Source of the DNA: Labia minor
Lineage: Eukaryota > Arthropoda > Insecta > Dermaptera > Spongiphoridae
Reading direction: 5' to 3'
DNA length: 64,000 bases
NCBI GenBank assembly: GCA_963082975.1
Contig: OY720347.1
Coordinates: 11,638,225-11,702,224, forward strand
Shown in pieces: positions 32,640 through 44,733 of this stretch. The number at the start of each line of letters is the position of its first letter. Within the stretch, counting starts at the first letter, position 1. The notes under the pieces are model-generated. The model had not been told where the DNA came from and made no database searches. It saw nothing but the letters and a program-made list of their open reading frames with translations. The position numbers were made by a program, and so were the translations under genes.

Positions 32640-33260
32640 TTAATTATTTGGTGAATGTTTCCGCGGATGAATTGAGAGGCAGAAAAGCCCCAAGGCCAGG
32701 AGGTGTAAGCCGAGAACCGGCCAGGTGGCCACCAAAAAAGAAGGTGGGAGGGGGGGGAGGGAGTTCCCGGGGGATCACGTCGTGTCGTAGAAACTTGAAT
32801 GCGCGCAAACCACCCGACATCGGCGGCGCCTATGACATTTGAAAAGTTTAAGGATATCTCTCTCTTTCTCTCTCTCTTTTTCTCGTTGTCGATTGTGAGT
32901 GTGTGCCTTGAATAAAGCCGCGTAGGGGGTGTACCGGGAGGGAACGGGGGACTTTACTGGGACGCAAAGGGGAGGGAAAAATGATCGAGCATGACATTTG
33001 GAACGACCAAAAGTATTCTGAACAGAGAGCGAAGATGGCAGTGAGATGAAGATTCTTCTGGGAAGCGTGCTCACTCACTCACGGGAAACACATTCTGGAC
33101 ACGGAACCTATGTTAAAAAAAAAAAAAAAAAAAAAAATGTTCCTTTCTTTAATGAAGTGCTTCGCATAGAGAGAGAGATTATAGTGTTTCTTCACCACAA
33201 CCATCATCGGGTCATGACCTGATTCATCGACGAAAGAAGAAGAAAAAAAAAATTAATTAA
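32640..33260. promoter_or_regulatory. Large GC-rich island with GA/CT tracts and a PHO/YY1-like site
   Basis: Two GC-rich halves (32650-32840 and 32890-33110) are separated by a (CT)n tract. It includes GGCCAGGTGGCC (about 32719), GACATCGGCGGCGCC and AAGATGGC (33032-33039, a PHO/YY1 core). GAGAG runs lie nearby. GAGA tracts plus PHO cores are a feature of fly Polycomb response elements, but the match is short. Frames of 64-99 residues are unrecognised. Confidence 0.35.
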
Positions 33261-35383
33261 AATAAAAATCATCTGCTAAAAGAAGTAACATAGTAAGTGA
33301 ATGGACATTCCATTGGGGGGTGGAATGAAATTCCTTTCACTCTTCCTCTTCAGACTTTGTCAAGTTTTTTTTTTTTTTTTTTTTTTTTTGTATAAGTTCA
33401 AGTTTTCTCTTTCCAATTGAAACCTCACAAACAAATTTAATTTTTAAATATAATTATTAATAGAAAAACTTATTTAAGAGAAATTTGAATATTTTTGTTT
33501 TTCAATAAATAATTTATTAAAAAAAAAATAATGAAATTCTTTAGAAACCGATAATTTGTTTTTCTTAATAGAAATGACTTCATTATTAATTAAATTCTTA
33601 TATTCGATTATAATTCTATTTTAAAGAGTTTCAATTTAAAAGTTGTTTTTTGTTAAGAAAAATGAAGATTTGGAGTTAAAAAAAAACTGGAACCGGTTAT
33701 ATTTTGGCCTAGAATTGAATTTTGAGTGAATTTACTTTTTTTAATACTTCTTATGCCTTTCATTATTAGATTTATAATTAATATTCATTAATTTTCATAT
33801 TTATGATAAGTTTTAAGTATTTACAAAAAAAAAAAATTATTTAATGAGGTTGTATAAAATTCACTTTCTAGTGAAATAAAATCATGAAATTTATCTAATA
33901 TTAGTATTTTTATAAATAAAAGTAACATTTGCCTTGAGGCGGGTCGCGAGTATAGAATTTTTTACACCATTATATTATTTTTATTTTTTGAAATTAAAAT
34001 TTTATACATTAAAATAATAATAAATCATTTGTTAATCACTTTCCATGTTATCTTCTGATATAAATTGAGAATATAAGTGATTGATAGTGAACATGTAAAA
34101 AATAAAAAAATGATATTTGAATTCGTTATTAAACAATATTAGAATAATTGTCTACAATTTTCTTATTTCGTAAGATTTTATTATTATAATATAATTAGAG
34201 ATGTTTATTATTATTATTATCAACAAATATATTAGTAAAGATACATCCATGATGGATAGATAAATTTTGTAATCGAGTACTTTATATGATAGAAAATTTG
34301 TGGTTAGATTCTGTTGAATGTTGTTTTCAGTTGATTGTTCTTCATTACAAAGTGAAAGGGATGGAGGCCATTCAAGTCTTATGATTATCTTTTATAACTT
34401 TTATAATCATAAATAAATATGTAGATATAATTGTAAAAATAATACAAAAAAATCAAGTTTAATTGAATATGCATGATATTTTTAAGGGATGAAAAAAAAA
34501 CGAATGAATATTTTTTTTTCCTTCAGTCATTGAAAATTTTTTTTGTTTCCATATTTATTTTTTACATTTGACTCATTTCTATTTAATTGCTAAAGCAGAT
34601 GTGAAAAATGTTTTCAGAATTAGTAATTGAAAATTTTTTTTTTTTTTTCAAAGTTTATTTTAACTATTTTTATCATTATTTTATAAAAATATTAAGATTT
34701 GTAAGTGAATCACAAATTCATTCATCAATGATTAAAAAATAAATAAAAGTTTTAATTGAAAAGTATTAAAAAATAAAAAATAAATAAATTTCATTGATAA
34801 ATAATAAATAGCAATCAGCAATTAGTATTCAAATATAATATATATTAAATTGTATTATTGTCATGTAGATTAGATCGAAAAATTTTCATAAATGAAACAA
34901 AGATAAATAAAAATAGAAAAAAAAAAAAATTAAATTAAATATATTTACAATTTACAAATCTAAATAGAGGATTGTCATATATCGTATACATATAAATATC
35001 AATAAGTATTTCAAACATTAATCATTTTTACATTTAATATTATCAGAATAACCAAGGACAAATAAATTTATGGAAATTAGAATTCACAATCACAATCCAC
35101 TGATTTCAATTGAATTTTTGGTTATTGTTTTTTTTTTTTTTTTTTTTTTTTTTGTTTTTCTAAAATTAAAGAGAACAAATATAAATTTAAATAGATACAA
35201 ATCAGAGGTGATTGAATTTATACATATTATAGATTGATCACTGATAATAAAAAAAAACAAAACAAAACAAAATAATTTTCTTCTATTATCGTAAAAATTA
35301 CAATATTAAAAAAAAATGAAATGAAATGAATAAAACCCAACATATAAAGGACTTTGATTTTTATTTTCAAAAATAAGATAAAA
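33261..35383. other. AT-rich non-coding DNA
   Basis: Two kilobases of AT-rich sequence with long T runs at 33364-33390 and 35129-35153, and small patches (33940 GCCTTGAGGCGGGTCGCG; 34340-34390). No gene, SINE or transposon end is recognised. Confidence 0.6.
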
Positions 35384-35856
35384 GTACCTGGTTCACCGAG
35401 CCACCGCTCGGTTATTAAAACAAATTATTCCTTATTATCGGGTTTGGTTGGTAATAATAATTAATACCTGGTTCACCAAGCCCTCGTTCAAATAATTTAA
35501 AAGTACTTAAATTAAAAAAATTAGTCATAAAACATACAGCAAGTATTAAACGTACGTATTAATGCACTGAAAGACAGAAAAGTATGGCCAGTTGATATAA
35601 CATAATATATATTTCGTAGTTTGTTTTCATTTATATTTATAATATTTTGTATTTGAAGAACGTAGTTGCTGTCGTCATTTAAATTTCCTATTTTAAATTA
35701 AGAAAAAACTAATAAAGATGATTTTTCCCGAGGCTGAAACCAATACAGATCGATTTTAATTTATAAAAATTATTTATGGTATGAATTTCAAAAAAATTTA
35801 ATATTTCAAAAATACAAATATATATATATATATACATTTTTTGCTAGTATAATAAA
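35384..35856 (-). mobile_element. Dispersed repeat family 2, copy B, with duplicated terminus
   Basis: The reverse of copy A. The hairpin is perfect here: ACCGAGC-CACC-GCTCGGT (about 35394-35411). A second, diverged copy of the end (TACCTGGTTCACCAAGCCCTC, split here as TACCTGGTTCACC and AAGCCCTC) follows at about 35465-35490, so the terminal 80 bp or so are present twice. The far end is TTTTGCTAGTATAATAA. Confidence 0.75.
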
Positions 35857-36129
35857 ATAAGATAAGATAAAAACCTCGTGTGTTCTGTTTGTGTAGTTTA
35901 TGAGTACTTAATATTCATTTCAATATTTTATTCAATATTGATCCACTAAATCCTGGACTTGAGTATCATCCATGATATGATTAAAAAAATAAGCAAAATA
36001 TTGAAATTTAAAAATAATATTAAATTTGAAAGTGTATTTTTCAATTTAGGAAATAATAAAAAAATAAAATGAATTTATTAATTTTATTTTTTATTCAATT
36101 GAATTCGTTTATAAAAGAAATGAAAGGTT

Positions 36130-36760
36130 AATTTAAGCTTGAATTTTGGTTGACTATGGCTAACTAATCTGTCGTTGTTGTTTCGTTCTTGGTTTGTTGC
36201 TTGTGTTTGTTTCATTTTACAAGACTGTAAAATGCCTTCTGAGTGAGAGAGGCAATCGTTATATGATTGGGTCATATATCTTGGCCCCGTAAATTTCGAT
36301 GAAGTGGTATGAGGAAGGAGAGAGGGGTTTGGGTGGCATTTGAGAGCTCCTTGAGGCTTCTTCGTCTTTTTCTTCTCTCACTGTGCTTAACAACCGGCAT
36401 CCAATTTGAATGGCGGCGGCGGCGGCGACCAGCGGTTGCATGGGCCGTTGATCCATCACTGTCCGGGATGACTCCCGTCAACGTCACCCCAACCGGTAGC
36501 TGTTGGCCGGTACAGCCAACTCGTTCGGTACCCGCACTCGATACATACATACATACATACATACATACAACCAACCATACACACCTAACTATATATATAT
36601 ATATACGACTGTCTGTTTGTCTGTCTGTCTGTCTGTCAAGTCAACCGGGGCGACGTACAAAATTTTTTCTTCTCTCTCTTTCTTCGTGGTTATGTCTCTT
36701 TGAATTTCGAAGATCGTGAGTGTCAGCCTTGGCCAAGCCAGTCACTCACACGCTATTCAC
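36130..36760. promoter_or_regulatory. Large GC-rich island, candidate regulatory element
   Basis: Contains AATGGCGGC (36409-36417, a PHO/YY1-like core) in a (GGC)n run, then CATGGGCCGTTGATCC, CGGGATGACTCCCG and CCAACCGGTAGC. It is followed by (CATA)n and (CTGT)n repeats and a CT tract. Opposed frames of 100 and 136 residues arise from the GC and microsatellite content and match nothing known. An exon cannot be excluded. Confidence 0.35.
36541..36640. repeat. (CATA)n and (CTGT)n microsatellites
   Basis: (ATAC)n runs from about 36541 to 36570, (AT)n from 36592, and (CTGT)n from 36609 to 36636. They sit at the edge of a GC-rich island and generate the low-complexity open frames seen on both strands. 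Confidence 0.9.
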
Positions 36761-37446
36761 CATTAATATATGCAATTTTATTATATACATTCTGACAGAT
36801 TTACCACTACTTCCTTACTAACAAATTCTTTATTAAATATATATATATATATATATATATATTTAAATAACAAGTCTAAAAAGAAGGAGTGATTCAAAAA
36901 AAAAAATATTCCGGTTTGATATTAAATAAATTAATATTAAAATTATATAATAAATTAAAAGAGTGGAGAGAAAAATGTTGTTGTTGTAATATAAAGGGAA
37001 AGGGATTTGACAATATGTGATAGAAACTTTAATAATATAATTATTTAACATAATCATTTTAAATTATTTAAAACTTATTTTGTTGATTATTTAATAAAAC
37101 TTGTAAATTAAATAAAAAAAAAATATTAATATTTTGTGTATAAATAATATGTAAATATAATTACATCCCAAATGAAATGAATGAGTATAACAAAACTGAA
37201 TTATTATCAAATGCTTGAATGATTTTGTTTTTGTATTTTCTCATCAAATTTTATTCCAATCCATAATTGACAACCTTAAACAACTACTGTCAAGTTAATC
37301 AAACCATAGTAGCAACCCTTAATTATTGGTATAATATTGTATAATTACCATGCAAGTAAATCTATAATATTTTCTAAATAATTTCTAATATTTAAATTAT
37401 TTTAATATTAATATAAATTTTAAAAATCATTTATTAAACGATTAAT
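36761..37446. other. AT-rich non-coding DNA
   Basis: Includes (AT)n at 36838-36862. A patch at 37260-37330 (GACAACCTTAAACAAC) is unexplained. Confidence 0.6.
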
Positions 37447-37458
37447 ATATTTATATTA

Positions 37459-37739
37459 GAAGGCAGCTAGCCGAGAGTGTAGTGTAGCAATTTTCTACAC
37501 AAGAAGTCGGCGTTCGATTCCAACTAAGAACAAATTTTTATAATTAAATTCAATTTAACATCAGCTGCCTCCGGCTCCAGGAACTGTCAGTTCCTGGTTC
37601 TATACATGCGGAAGGCAACGAGAAACCACCGCATTAACATTCCCAAGAAAAATCATCATGGCTGGGCAGCTTCTAAGGCTATTCTAGTCATGATGATAGC
37701 CAAACTCCGAAAGGGAGACGGCACCTTAAGAAAAAGAAG
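37459..37739 (+). repeat. tRNA-derived SINE, 281 bp, with perfect 12-bp target duplication
   Basis: The head has an A-box-like TAGCCGAGAGTGTAG (about 37468-37482) and a B box GTTCGATTC (37512-37520). A GC-richer body follows, containing CTGCCTCCGGCTCC, a CAGGAACTG...CAGTTCCTG inverted pair, and a GGCAACGAGAAACCACC stretch of the kind seen in insect SINE/LINE 3' regions (recollection, not a search). The tail is purine-rich. ATATTTATATTA flanks it exactly at 37447-37458 and 37740-37751. The 64-residue open frame from 37606 lies within it and is not a gene. Confidence 0.85.
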
Positions 37740-37799
37740 ATATTTATATTATATTATATTATATTTTCTCCATCACTTTTTTTTTTCTTCAATCCCTTG

Positions 37800-38040
37800 A
37801 TTGTTTAACATATTGAGGAAGTGTGAGAAACACCCACAAATTATACGGGGCAGCATCCGAACATCGGATGTTTCCCCATAATAAAACAGCAGACAGCAAC
37901 ACCTGTCAATAAGAAGGGGATATAACCTACATAATAACAACAGCCGATCCCAATGCCCCTTTCACTCGTCCCCCTTCAGGCTACCAACAAACGGATGGCA
38001 ATCTTTGATTTTTTTTTTGTTTCCTTCTCTATCTCTCGCT
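37800..38040. promoter_or_regulatory. Balanced island with Su(H), E-box and MEIS-like sites
   Basis: TGTGAGAAA (37822-37830) fits the Su(H) consensus YGTGRGAAM. CACCTGTCA (37900-37908) combines an E-box and a MEIS core. ATCCGAACATCGGAT is a 6-bp-arm palindrome at about 37855, and CAACAAACGG is forkhead-like. There is no frame and no repeat match. Confidence 0.4.
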
Positions 38041-39546
38041 ACATTTCATTTTCTAAGTTAATATATGAATGTAAATGAAATAAATAGAAGAAAAAGATCA
38101 TTCCATTAAATTACTTGCCTTAAGCAAATGTCTAAAACCAAACAAAATTTAATTTTACTCCAAGTTTTATGTAAAATTTAACATCTACCTACCATTCGTA
38201 TAATACTTGTATGAAACAAACATATATAGATTGGAAACAAAGATTTTTAATTAATATAATTATTACTTTTATATTTTCCATAATATAATTGTAAACGTGT
38301 AAAATGATTTCGTGGTTGAGTCGTAAGACTCAAAAATTATTTTCAGTGTGAGTAGTTTTTAAAAATCTAAAAAAAAAATCACTTACACTTTTGTCTGAAT
38401 ATTATTAATTTCAAAAATTAAAAATCATTAAAGAGACTATAGAAGATTTTTTTTTTAATTTTTTTTTTTTTTTTATTAATTAATTTTAATATAAAATTAT
38501 CAATTGTTTTCAAATGTTATTATTATTATTATTATTTCATACTCTATAAATTATCCATTTCTTTTACTCTTTTGAAATTAATCTTTTTATGTATTTTGAT
38601 TACGTTTCATTTAAATGATTTGCTTAATAATTGAATTTTTTATTTTATTCTTTATTTAAACCACAAATCCAACTAACAAACAACACCAATATTAATTAAA
38701 AAGATAGAAAGATCGATCAATTGATTGATAGATGAAAGCAAAGTAATATATTATCTAGAGGTATATATTGTATAAAGAATGAAATGAAAATTGAAATAAA
38801 AATTTTATTCATTCAAATTACATAATCAATATTATTACTCTGAAATCTTGTTGTTGTTGTTGTTGTTGTTGTTGTTATTGTGGATGTTTGTTTGAATTGC
38901 AAATAGTATAAGACAAGTCAAGGATATTTTTTCAAATCGTAATAAATATATTATAAAAATAAGAAAAAAAAATTAATGAAATTGATGTATATAATCTATT
39001 AGAGTTAGATATTTTTATATTATAAGTATTATAAATATTTAATATTTAATATTTAGTTGTTTTTTTTTATTTCAATTAAATTAACATGACAAAAAGAAAG
39101 AATGGAGATGGAAATAAATTAATCATTTAAAAAATAATACTAATAGGGTGAATTATTATTATTATTATTATTATTAAGGCGAAATTTATTAATATCATTG
39201 ATAATTAATTATTCCATCAATTAATCAATCAATAAAATATAAATAAAGTAAATAAAATATAAATTATATTTTGCATTCATCATTATTTTTATTAAACGAT
39301 TATTTATTTATTTTTGTTTTTATTTTTTTATAATAATAATATATTTTAAATTAAAAATAATATTAAATAGGTATCAATAGTATCTTATGATATGAATAAA
39401 TTATTATTTTTTGATAGAATATCGATTGAAAATGTTGATTATTAGTTATTCATGATTATATATTCTAAATTTAATTGAATAAAGAAATCATAAATATCTT
39501 TATTAATTTTAAAGATAGATTTCACATTAATTAGTCTTGTTTAAAG
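38041..39546. other. AT-rich non-coding DNA
   Basis: AT-rich with (ATT)n at 38519-38535 and 39145-39175. Nothing else is seen. Confidence 0.65.
38848..38877. repeat. (TTG)n microsatellite
   Basis: Nine or more TTG units. Similar shorter tracts lie at 12762-12782, 31560-31578 as (CAA)n, and 63265-63282. Confidence 0.9.
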
Positions 39547-40122
39547 GAAAATTTTCGATGGTGAGATTTTGATATTTTTATGAGTTTTGAAGGTTCCTGA
39601 ATGATTTTCATTAAGGTTGAGAAAAATGTCGGTGTGTGCCTGTGTGCATGTGTGTATGTATGTAGACAAGATTACGCAAAAACAGTTTGAGCTAGAATAA
39701 TGAAATTTGGAATACGCGAATTATTCAAAATTCGTAGTTTTCTATCAACTTTTGAGAAATCTAGCTCAACCGGAAGAGGGTCATTACCTACAACGTTTTG
39801 ATTTTGTTTTCCTTTAAAGTGACTGTAAAAATAAAGATACATGTTTGATAGTTTTTCAAATGATTAATAATTGTATAAAACTGCTATATATAGAATATCA
39901 GCTTGATTGAATTGCTGAAAGTAGCAGAATTATTTGATTAACACTGCAAATCACGCGTCAACACGTGACGTGGTGCCATCAACCAAGAGCCAAACATGCG
40001 CTGATTTAAGAAATATTATTTATTGATTTTAATTTATAATTAATTAAATTTAATTTAAATATAATATATGTTAATTAATCCAGTTCAAATTTGCGAGATG
40101 GTCGAATGGGGACACTCCAGCT
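39547..40122 (+). mobile_element. Helentron-like family 1, copy 6 (left end truncated)
   Basis: It starts inside the conserved GAAAATTTTCGATG stretch, so the left hairpin is lost. The rest is colinear with copy 3, including the GT-rich microsatellite (about 39631-39663). It ends GATGGTCGAATGGGGACACTC then CAGCT, with the hairpin weakened by substitutions. Confidence 0.85.
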
Positions 40123-40489
40123 TTTTTTTTGTTATATTCTATAATTTATAACTTAATTTTATTCTTGAGGTTCTTGTATTGTCATTAAAACTGTGTTTAT
40201 ATATATATATATATATACGTATAAAAAGATAGATCGACTTTTCCCTTTTAATTTGAATGATTAAATCATTGGTTGTTCTCGTTGATTTAATCTCTAATTA
40301 ATAATATAAAAAAAAATCCGTTTATTTTTTCTGTTTTGTTTTTATTATATCCAACTGAATAAAATGGATGGCAATCCTTCGTCACTCGTTTTTTTTTCTC
40401 TTCTCTTCTCTTCTCTTCTACCAATTTTAATTGATTGAGTATCCCACTCTTTTCTTTTGAGAGAGTTGAATGAAGAGAAAAAAAAAAAT
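40123..40489. other. AT-rich DNA grading into an island
   Basis: (AT)n at 40198-40217 and (CTCTT)n near 40400. The open frames here come from simple repeats. Confidence 0.5.
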
Positions 40490-41160
40490 AAAAGGGAAGG
40501 AAAAGGTGCGTTTATTGAGCGAATAAATCTTGCCGTCACCAAATATAGCGAACGTAATGGATATATAATTAGCGGGGCGTGCAATTAGTGCATCTGCCTG
40601 CTTTGCCGCAAGTAGAATGGATGCCCCTGTGACAATCAAGAGAAAGAAAGAACAAGGAGTGTTGGTGGGTGGGGGTGGGGGGGGGGGGAAAGGAAAGAAG
40701 AGAGAGAGAGAGAGAGAGAGAGGCATTCCGAGATCGAGATCGAGAGGGCCATCTTGTGCTGGTCCAGCGACCATTGGTTTTATCTAATAGGGCGTGGGAG
40801 GAGGGAGATTGTACTGAGGGGAGTTAGCGACGCCTGCGCCGCGACGCTCCCGTCATCGCCATGGCGACCAGGCGGCGCTTATCGGAGGCGCCTATCGATC
40901 CTCTACGACTTTAGCCATACAGACATACAAAGGGAGAGAAGGTGGTGGGAAGGGGGAGGGGAGAGGGGGTAAACACCTTGCCGTTTGTCTCCACACCCCA
41001 AAACCAGAGCCAATCAAAAAATTCGATTCTACTCCCTTCGCTTTGTACTTTACAAAGAGCTGGGAGGGTTTTATGACAACTCCAATCCATTGAAGAAAAA
41101 CGTTACGAGCCTCAATCCTTCTTTCTGAAAAAATATTAGATTTTGAGTTTAGATTTACCA
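40490..41160. promoter_or_regulatory. Large island: homeodomain sites, GAGA tract and PHO/YY1-like sites
   Basis: The left part has TTATTGAGCGAATAAATC, TAATGG (40555), TAATTAGC (40566) and CAATTAG (40582) within 90 bp. The middle has a (GA)n tract at 40698-40722 and GATCGAGATCGAGAG. The right part is GC-rich with GCCATCTTG (40748-40756, a YY1/PHO-like core) and CGCCATGGCG (40857-40866). GAGA tract plus PHO cores suggests a Polycomb-response-like or enhancer element; this is inference. The 72-115 residue frames are not recognised. Confidence 0.4.
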
Positions 41161-42193
41161 AAAAAAAAAAAAATACAAATCATAAAATCGTTAATTATTT
41201 AAATTTCTAAATAAGCAATTTTATCCGTTTTCTATAAGAAAGAAATTAATATAATAAAATAAATTAATATTATATTAATATTTAATTTCTATTTTTCAAT
41301 ATTATGCAATAAGTACTTATTAGTTTGTATCAATATTATGCAATATGTAATTACTAATTGATAAATATAATTCATCCTAGGTGACCTATGTCCTAAGTTG
41401 AATCAGAATATTGCATTGTCATCGAAGTTACATATGTATACGAAATTTCAGCTCATTAGAACATTGGGAAGTGGGTTCAATTAACATTGCAAGATTTGAC
41501 GACACAGAAACGGGGGTAAGCTAAATAAAAGCCTGTAAAAAATGCAGACCAATTGTACTTAGCATATGTTTTATATGTATTTTTATAAAAGTATTTTTCA
41601 AGAAGGATAAGATTAAAAATCGATCAATGGGTGTAGTTTTTCAAGTGTAGGCTGATAGTTAAGTTAACAAAGTCTGTTGTCTCAGTTATCACGGTCAACA
41701 AGAATAAAACCCCAATCAAGGACAGACAGACAGACTACATACACATTCTATACTAATAAAACTATTACAACTAATAATAATATTTCTACTAAACACAATA
41801 GAGTAATATAACCATTTTATTATTAGTTCTAAAATATCAATATCTATTCAATATCATAGTATATTTTTAATACCATTCGATAAGAATAATAAATAGAAAA
41901 TAAATAAAACAGTGAATAAGAAATTAAATGAGTACTTTGAAAAAATAATAATATAATTTTTTATTAGTAAAGTAATAAATTGATTTTAGTTAATCATTGA
42001 CAACTTTATATTAAAAGAACAAAATGTTTATGTGAATAATATTTTTATAACTACAATTATCTAATATTCTACATAATAACAATATTTTAATGTAACAACA
42101 ATCTATCTATCTATCTCTATTTTTTTGTTATACTTACTTATATTAGTAGTACTTATTATAATAGGAGTAGTAAGTATATTTATTTTTTTGTAA
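41161..42193. other. AT-rich DNA around a repeat fragment
   Basis: AT-rich on both sides of the 41385-41750 fragment, with (TATC)n at 42102-42116. No gene is seen. Confidence 0.55.
41385..41750 (+). repeat. Candidate interspersed-repeat fragment
   Basis: A GC-richer non-island stretch contains TTGAATCAGAATATTGC, TTTCAGCTCATTAGAAC and a terminal GGACAGACAGACAGAC, similar in style to transposon 3' regions. It is single copy in this window and no ends are defined. Confidence 0.3.
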
Positions 42194-42735
42194 TATCTCG
42201 CCAGTGATAGTATAGCGATTGCGAAAATTTTCGATGTCGAGATTTTAATGTTTTTATACGTTTTAAAGGTCCCTGAGTCATTTTCACTAAGATTGAGAAA
42301 AATGTCTGTGTGAATGTAGACAAGATTACGCAAAAACGGCTTGAACTAGAATAATGAAATTTGGTCAAGGGGCATTATTCGAAATTAGAAGTTTTCTATC
42401 AACTTTTGAGAAATGTAGCTCGTTCAAAAAACCATTACCTACCAAGTTTTGATAGTTTTTCATATGATTAAAAATTGTATAAAACTGCTATATATAGAAT
42501 TTTAGCTTGATTGAATCGCTGAAAGTTACAAAATTAATTTTTTAAACACGTTTACTGCCAATTACGCGCCAGCACGTGACGTGGTGTCATCAACAAATAT
42601 CCAAAAACGCGTTGGTTTAATAAATATTATTTATTAATTTTAATTTATAATTTAATTAATTAAATTTAATTTAAATATAATATATGTTAATTAATCCAAT
42701 TCAAATTCGCGAGATAGTCGAGTAGAGAACCTCAA
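42194..42735 (+). mobile_element. Helentron-like family 1, copy 7 (right end degraded)
   Basis: The left end TATCTCGCCAGTGATAGTA is present with one hairpin mismatch. The interior is colinear with copy 3, with a deletion around the microsatellite and another before GATAGTTTTTCATATG. The right end reads GCGAGATAGTCGAGTAGAG and then diverges. Two small open frames on the other strand (42103-42368) fall mostly inside it. Confidence 0.8.
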
Positions 42736-43429
42736 GATTTTTTTTATTCACAAAACAACAAAATTTAATAACAACCTTTAAAATTTAAAAAAAAAATAAA
42801 TAAATAAAATATAAATTTGTATATATTTATTTTTTGTATTCATATTCATACTGGTTGTTATAATAATCGTATATATATATATATATATAAAATATGTATT
42901 GGATATCTACTGTAGTAGATTTATTCCCGCATTGTCATGTAATGTAAATAAAAGAGCAGCATTCTATCAATCCTCTCGATCAATCTTTTTAATCTATTCA
43001 TCTATCATTTAAAAATAATTCAATTCATCAAATCATTATAAATCGATTATAACAAATCAAGAATAATTTGAAATGTAGCCTTCTGTTCTTCTACCCTTTC
43101 CTTTCCTTCTCCGTCACCTTTTTTTTTCTTTCATCTATGTTTAAGAAATCATTTATCGTTAGAATCTACTTTAGATATTAATTATCTTCATTTATTTATT
43201 TGAACGATCTCCATTTTAATAATCGTGTCATTTCTTTATAAGTTTCGATTAACAACTATTAATATTAATCGGGAATTGATCAATGATTAATTAATTATTT
43301 AAATTTTTTTTTTTATTTATTTATTTGTATATAATTTTTAATTATCTACTATACATACATACCTGTATGATAATGAGAAAAAAAGAAAAATTTATCAAAT
43401 TTAAAATATTCTTAAGTATATATCTTAGC
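42736..43429. other. AT-rich non-coding DNA
   Basis: Contains (AT)n at 42872-42888 and a mildly CT-rich stretch at 43080-43130. Nothing is recognised. Confidence 0.6.
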
Positions 43430-43949
43430 TTATTATAATAGCAAAAATTCTATATATATCTATCTATATATATATAGATAGATATATATTTTTGTATTTA
43501 TGAAATACTAAACTTTGTTTAAAATTTACACCATAGTGTTAATTTTTATAAAGAAAAATCGATCTGTATTAGTTTCAGCCTCTGTCTCTTTGTTAGTTTT
43601 TTCTTAATTTAAAATAGAAATTTTAATAATAGATAAGCGCTTCCTTAAATAAAAAATATTATAAATAAAATAAAATTAAAAAGATTTATTTTAATAATAT
43701 TTTTTAATCAAATTACAAAATATATATTATGTTATATCCACAGGCCATACTTTTCGGTCTTTTAATGCATTAAATTGTACGTTTATGACCTGTACGTTTT
43801 ATGACTATTTTTTTTAATTTATGTTCTTTTAAATTATTTGAAATTTTTTGTATATATTTTGTCGATTATTTATTTTAAATAATAATCTTAATTTTAAATA
43901 TTTATAGTTTATAAGGAATATTTTTTTAAAGTATCGGTGAACCAGGTAC
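43430..43949 (+). mobile_element. Dispersed repeat family 2, copy C
   Basis: Colinear with copy A over about 500 bp, with the same AAAAATCGATCTGTATT and TGTTATATCCACAGG landmarks. It ends GGTGAACCAGGTAC. The terminal hairpin is lost: only TCGGTGAACC remains. Near the left end is an (AT)n/GATA-type simple repeat with a TATCTATCTATATATA inverted arrangement (about 43455-43490). Confidence 0.75.
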
Positions 43950-44209
43950 AAGAAAGTTATAGATAGATACGAATCATAAATAATATAAATAATATAATAC
44001 CTATTCTTTTAAAAATATAGCTACATAATTTGATGATATATTTATTATTGTTTATATTTTTCTTACTACTATACCTCTATAATGTACTAAAAACATACCA
44101 ATAATTCGTCTGTTTTATATTATTTATTTATTTTTTTCGCACATCTTTCATTTTACTTTATTTTCATTCTTTGCATTTTTATTTGACCCATCTATCTGTT
44201 TCTTTTTCG

Positions 44210-44580
44210 TGTCACATGTCCAAGTGAGGGAGTGAAAGAGAGAGAATGAGAGAGAATTTCATGATCTTTCGATCTCTTGAATTGTTTCCCAGTGCGAAAT
44301 ATTATACAATGTAAGGGGCTTAGGGTCATGTCTGAACGGCGGGGGAGGTATATATCAGAACTTTACTCTCTCTCTCTCTCTGTTTCTCTTTCTATCTCAC
44401 TTCTTTGCTAATATATATAAATGTATATGTAAAGAAGAGAAAGAGAGACAGAGAAACTGAAGGTGTTTGTGTCTTTTGTCCTGTGCAGTTTGAAAAGCGG
44501 CATTGCAGCATTCCAATCGCGGGTAACATCGTAACTAAAACACTGTAAAACTTTTCACTGTACATATTCAGAATTTATCG
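44210..44580. promoter_or_regulatory. Balanced island with GA and CT tracts
   Basis: GA-rich (44230-44260) and CT-rich (44365-44400) tracts enclose GTAAGGGGCTTAGGGTC and CTGAACGGCGGGGGAGG. A second balanced part has AGCGGCATTGCAGCATTCC. Complementary tracts could fold together, but not as a clean hairpin. No frame is seen. Confidence 0.3.
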
Positions 44581-44733
44581 ATATTCACTGTTGTATAGTA
44601 TATTATAATATATATTTATGTAGAGACGCACAACATATACATTAAAATTACATACTTATTTTTATAAAAAAATTAAATTTTGAATCATTCGTATTAAAAA
44701 TTGAGATTTTTTTTTAATTTCATCAATTTTTAT

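Noticed and set aside
36309..36719. 136-residue plus frame and 100-residue minus frame
   Set aside because: They arise from a GC-rich block, (GGC)n, (CATA)n and (CTGT)n repeats. Both strands are open together, a sign of composition rather than coding.
44360..44465. Pre-miRNA-like hairpin from facing CT and GA tracts
   Set aside because: Pairing depends on low-complexity pyrimidine/purine runs with many register shifts. No stable 22-nt arm stands out.
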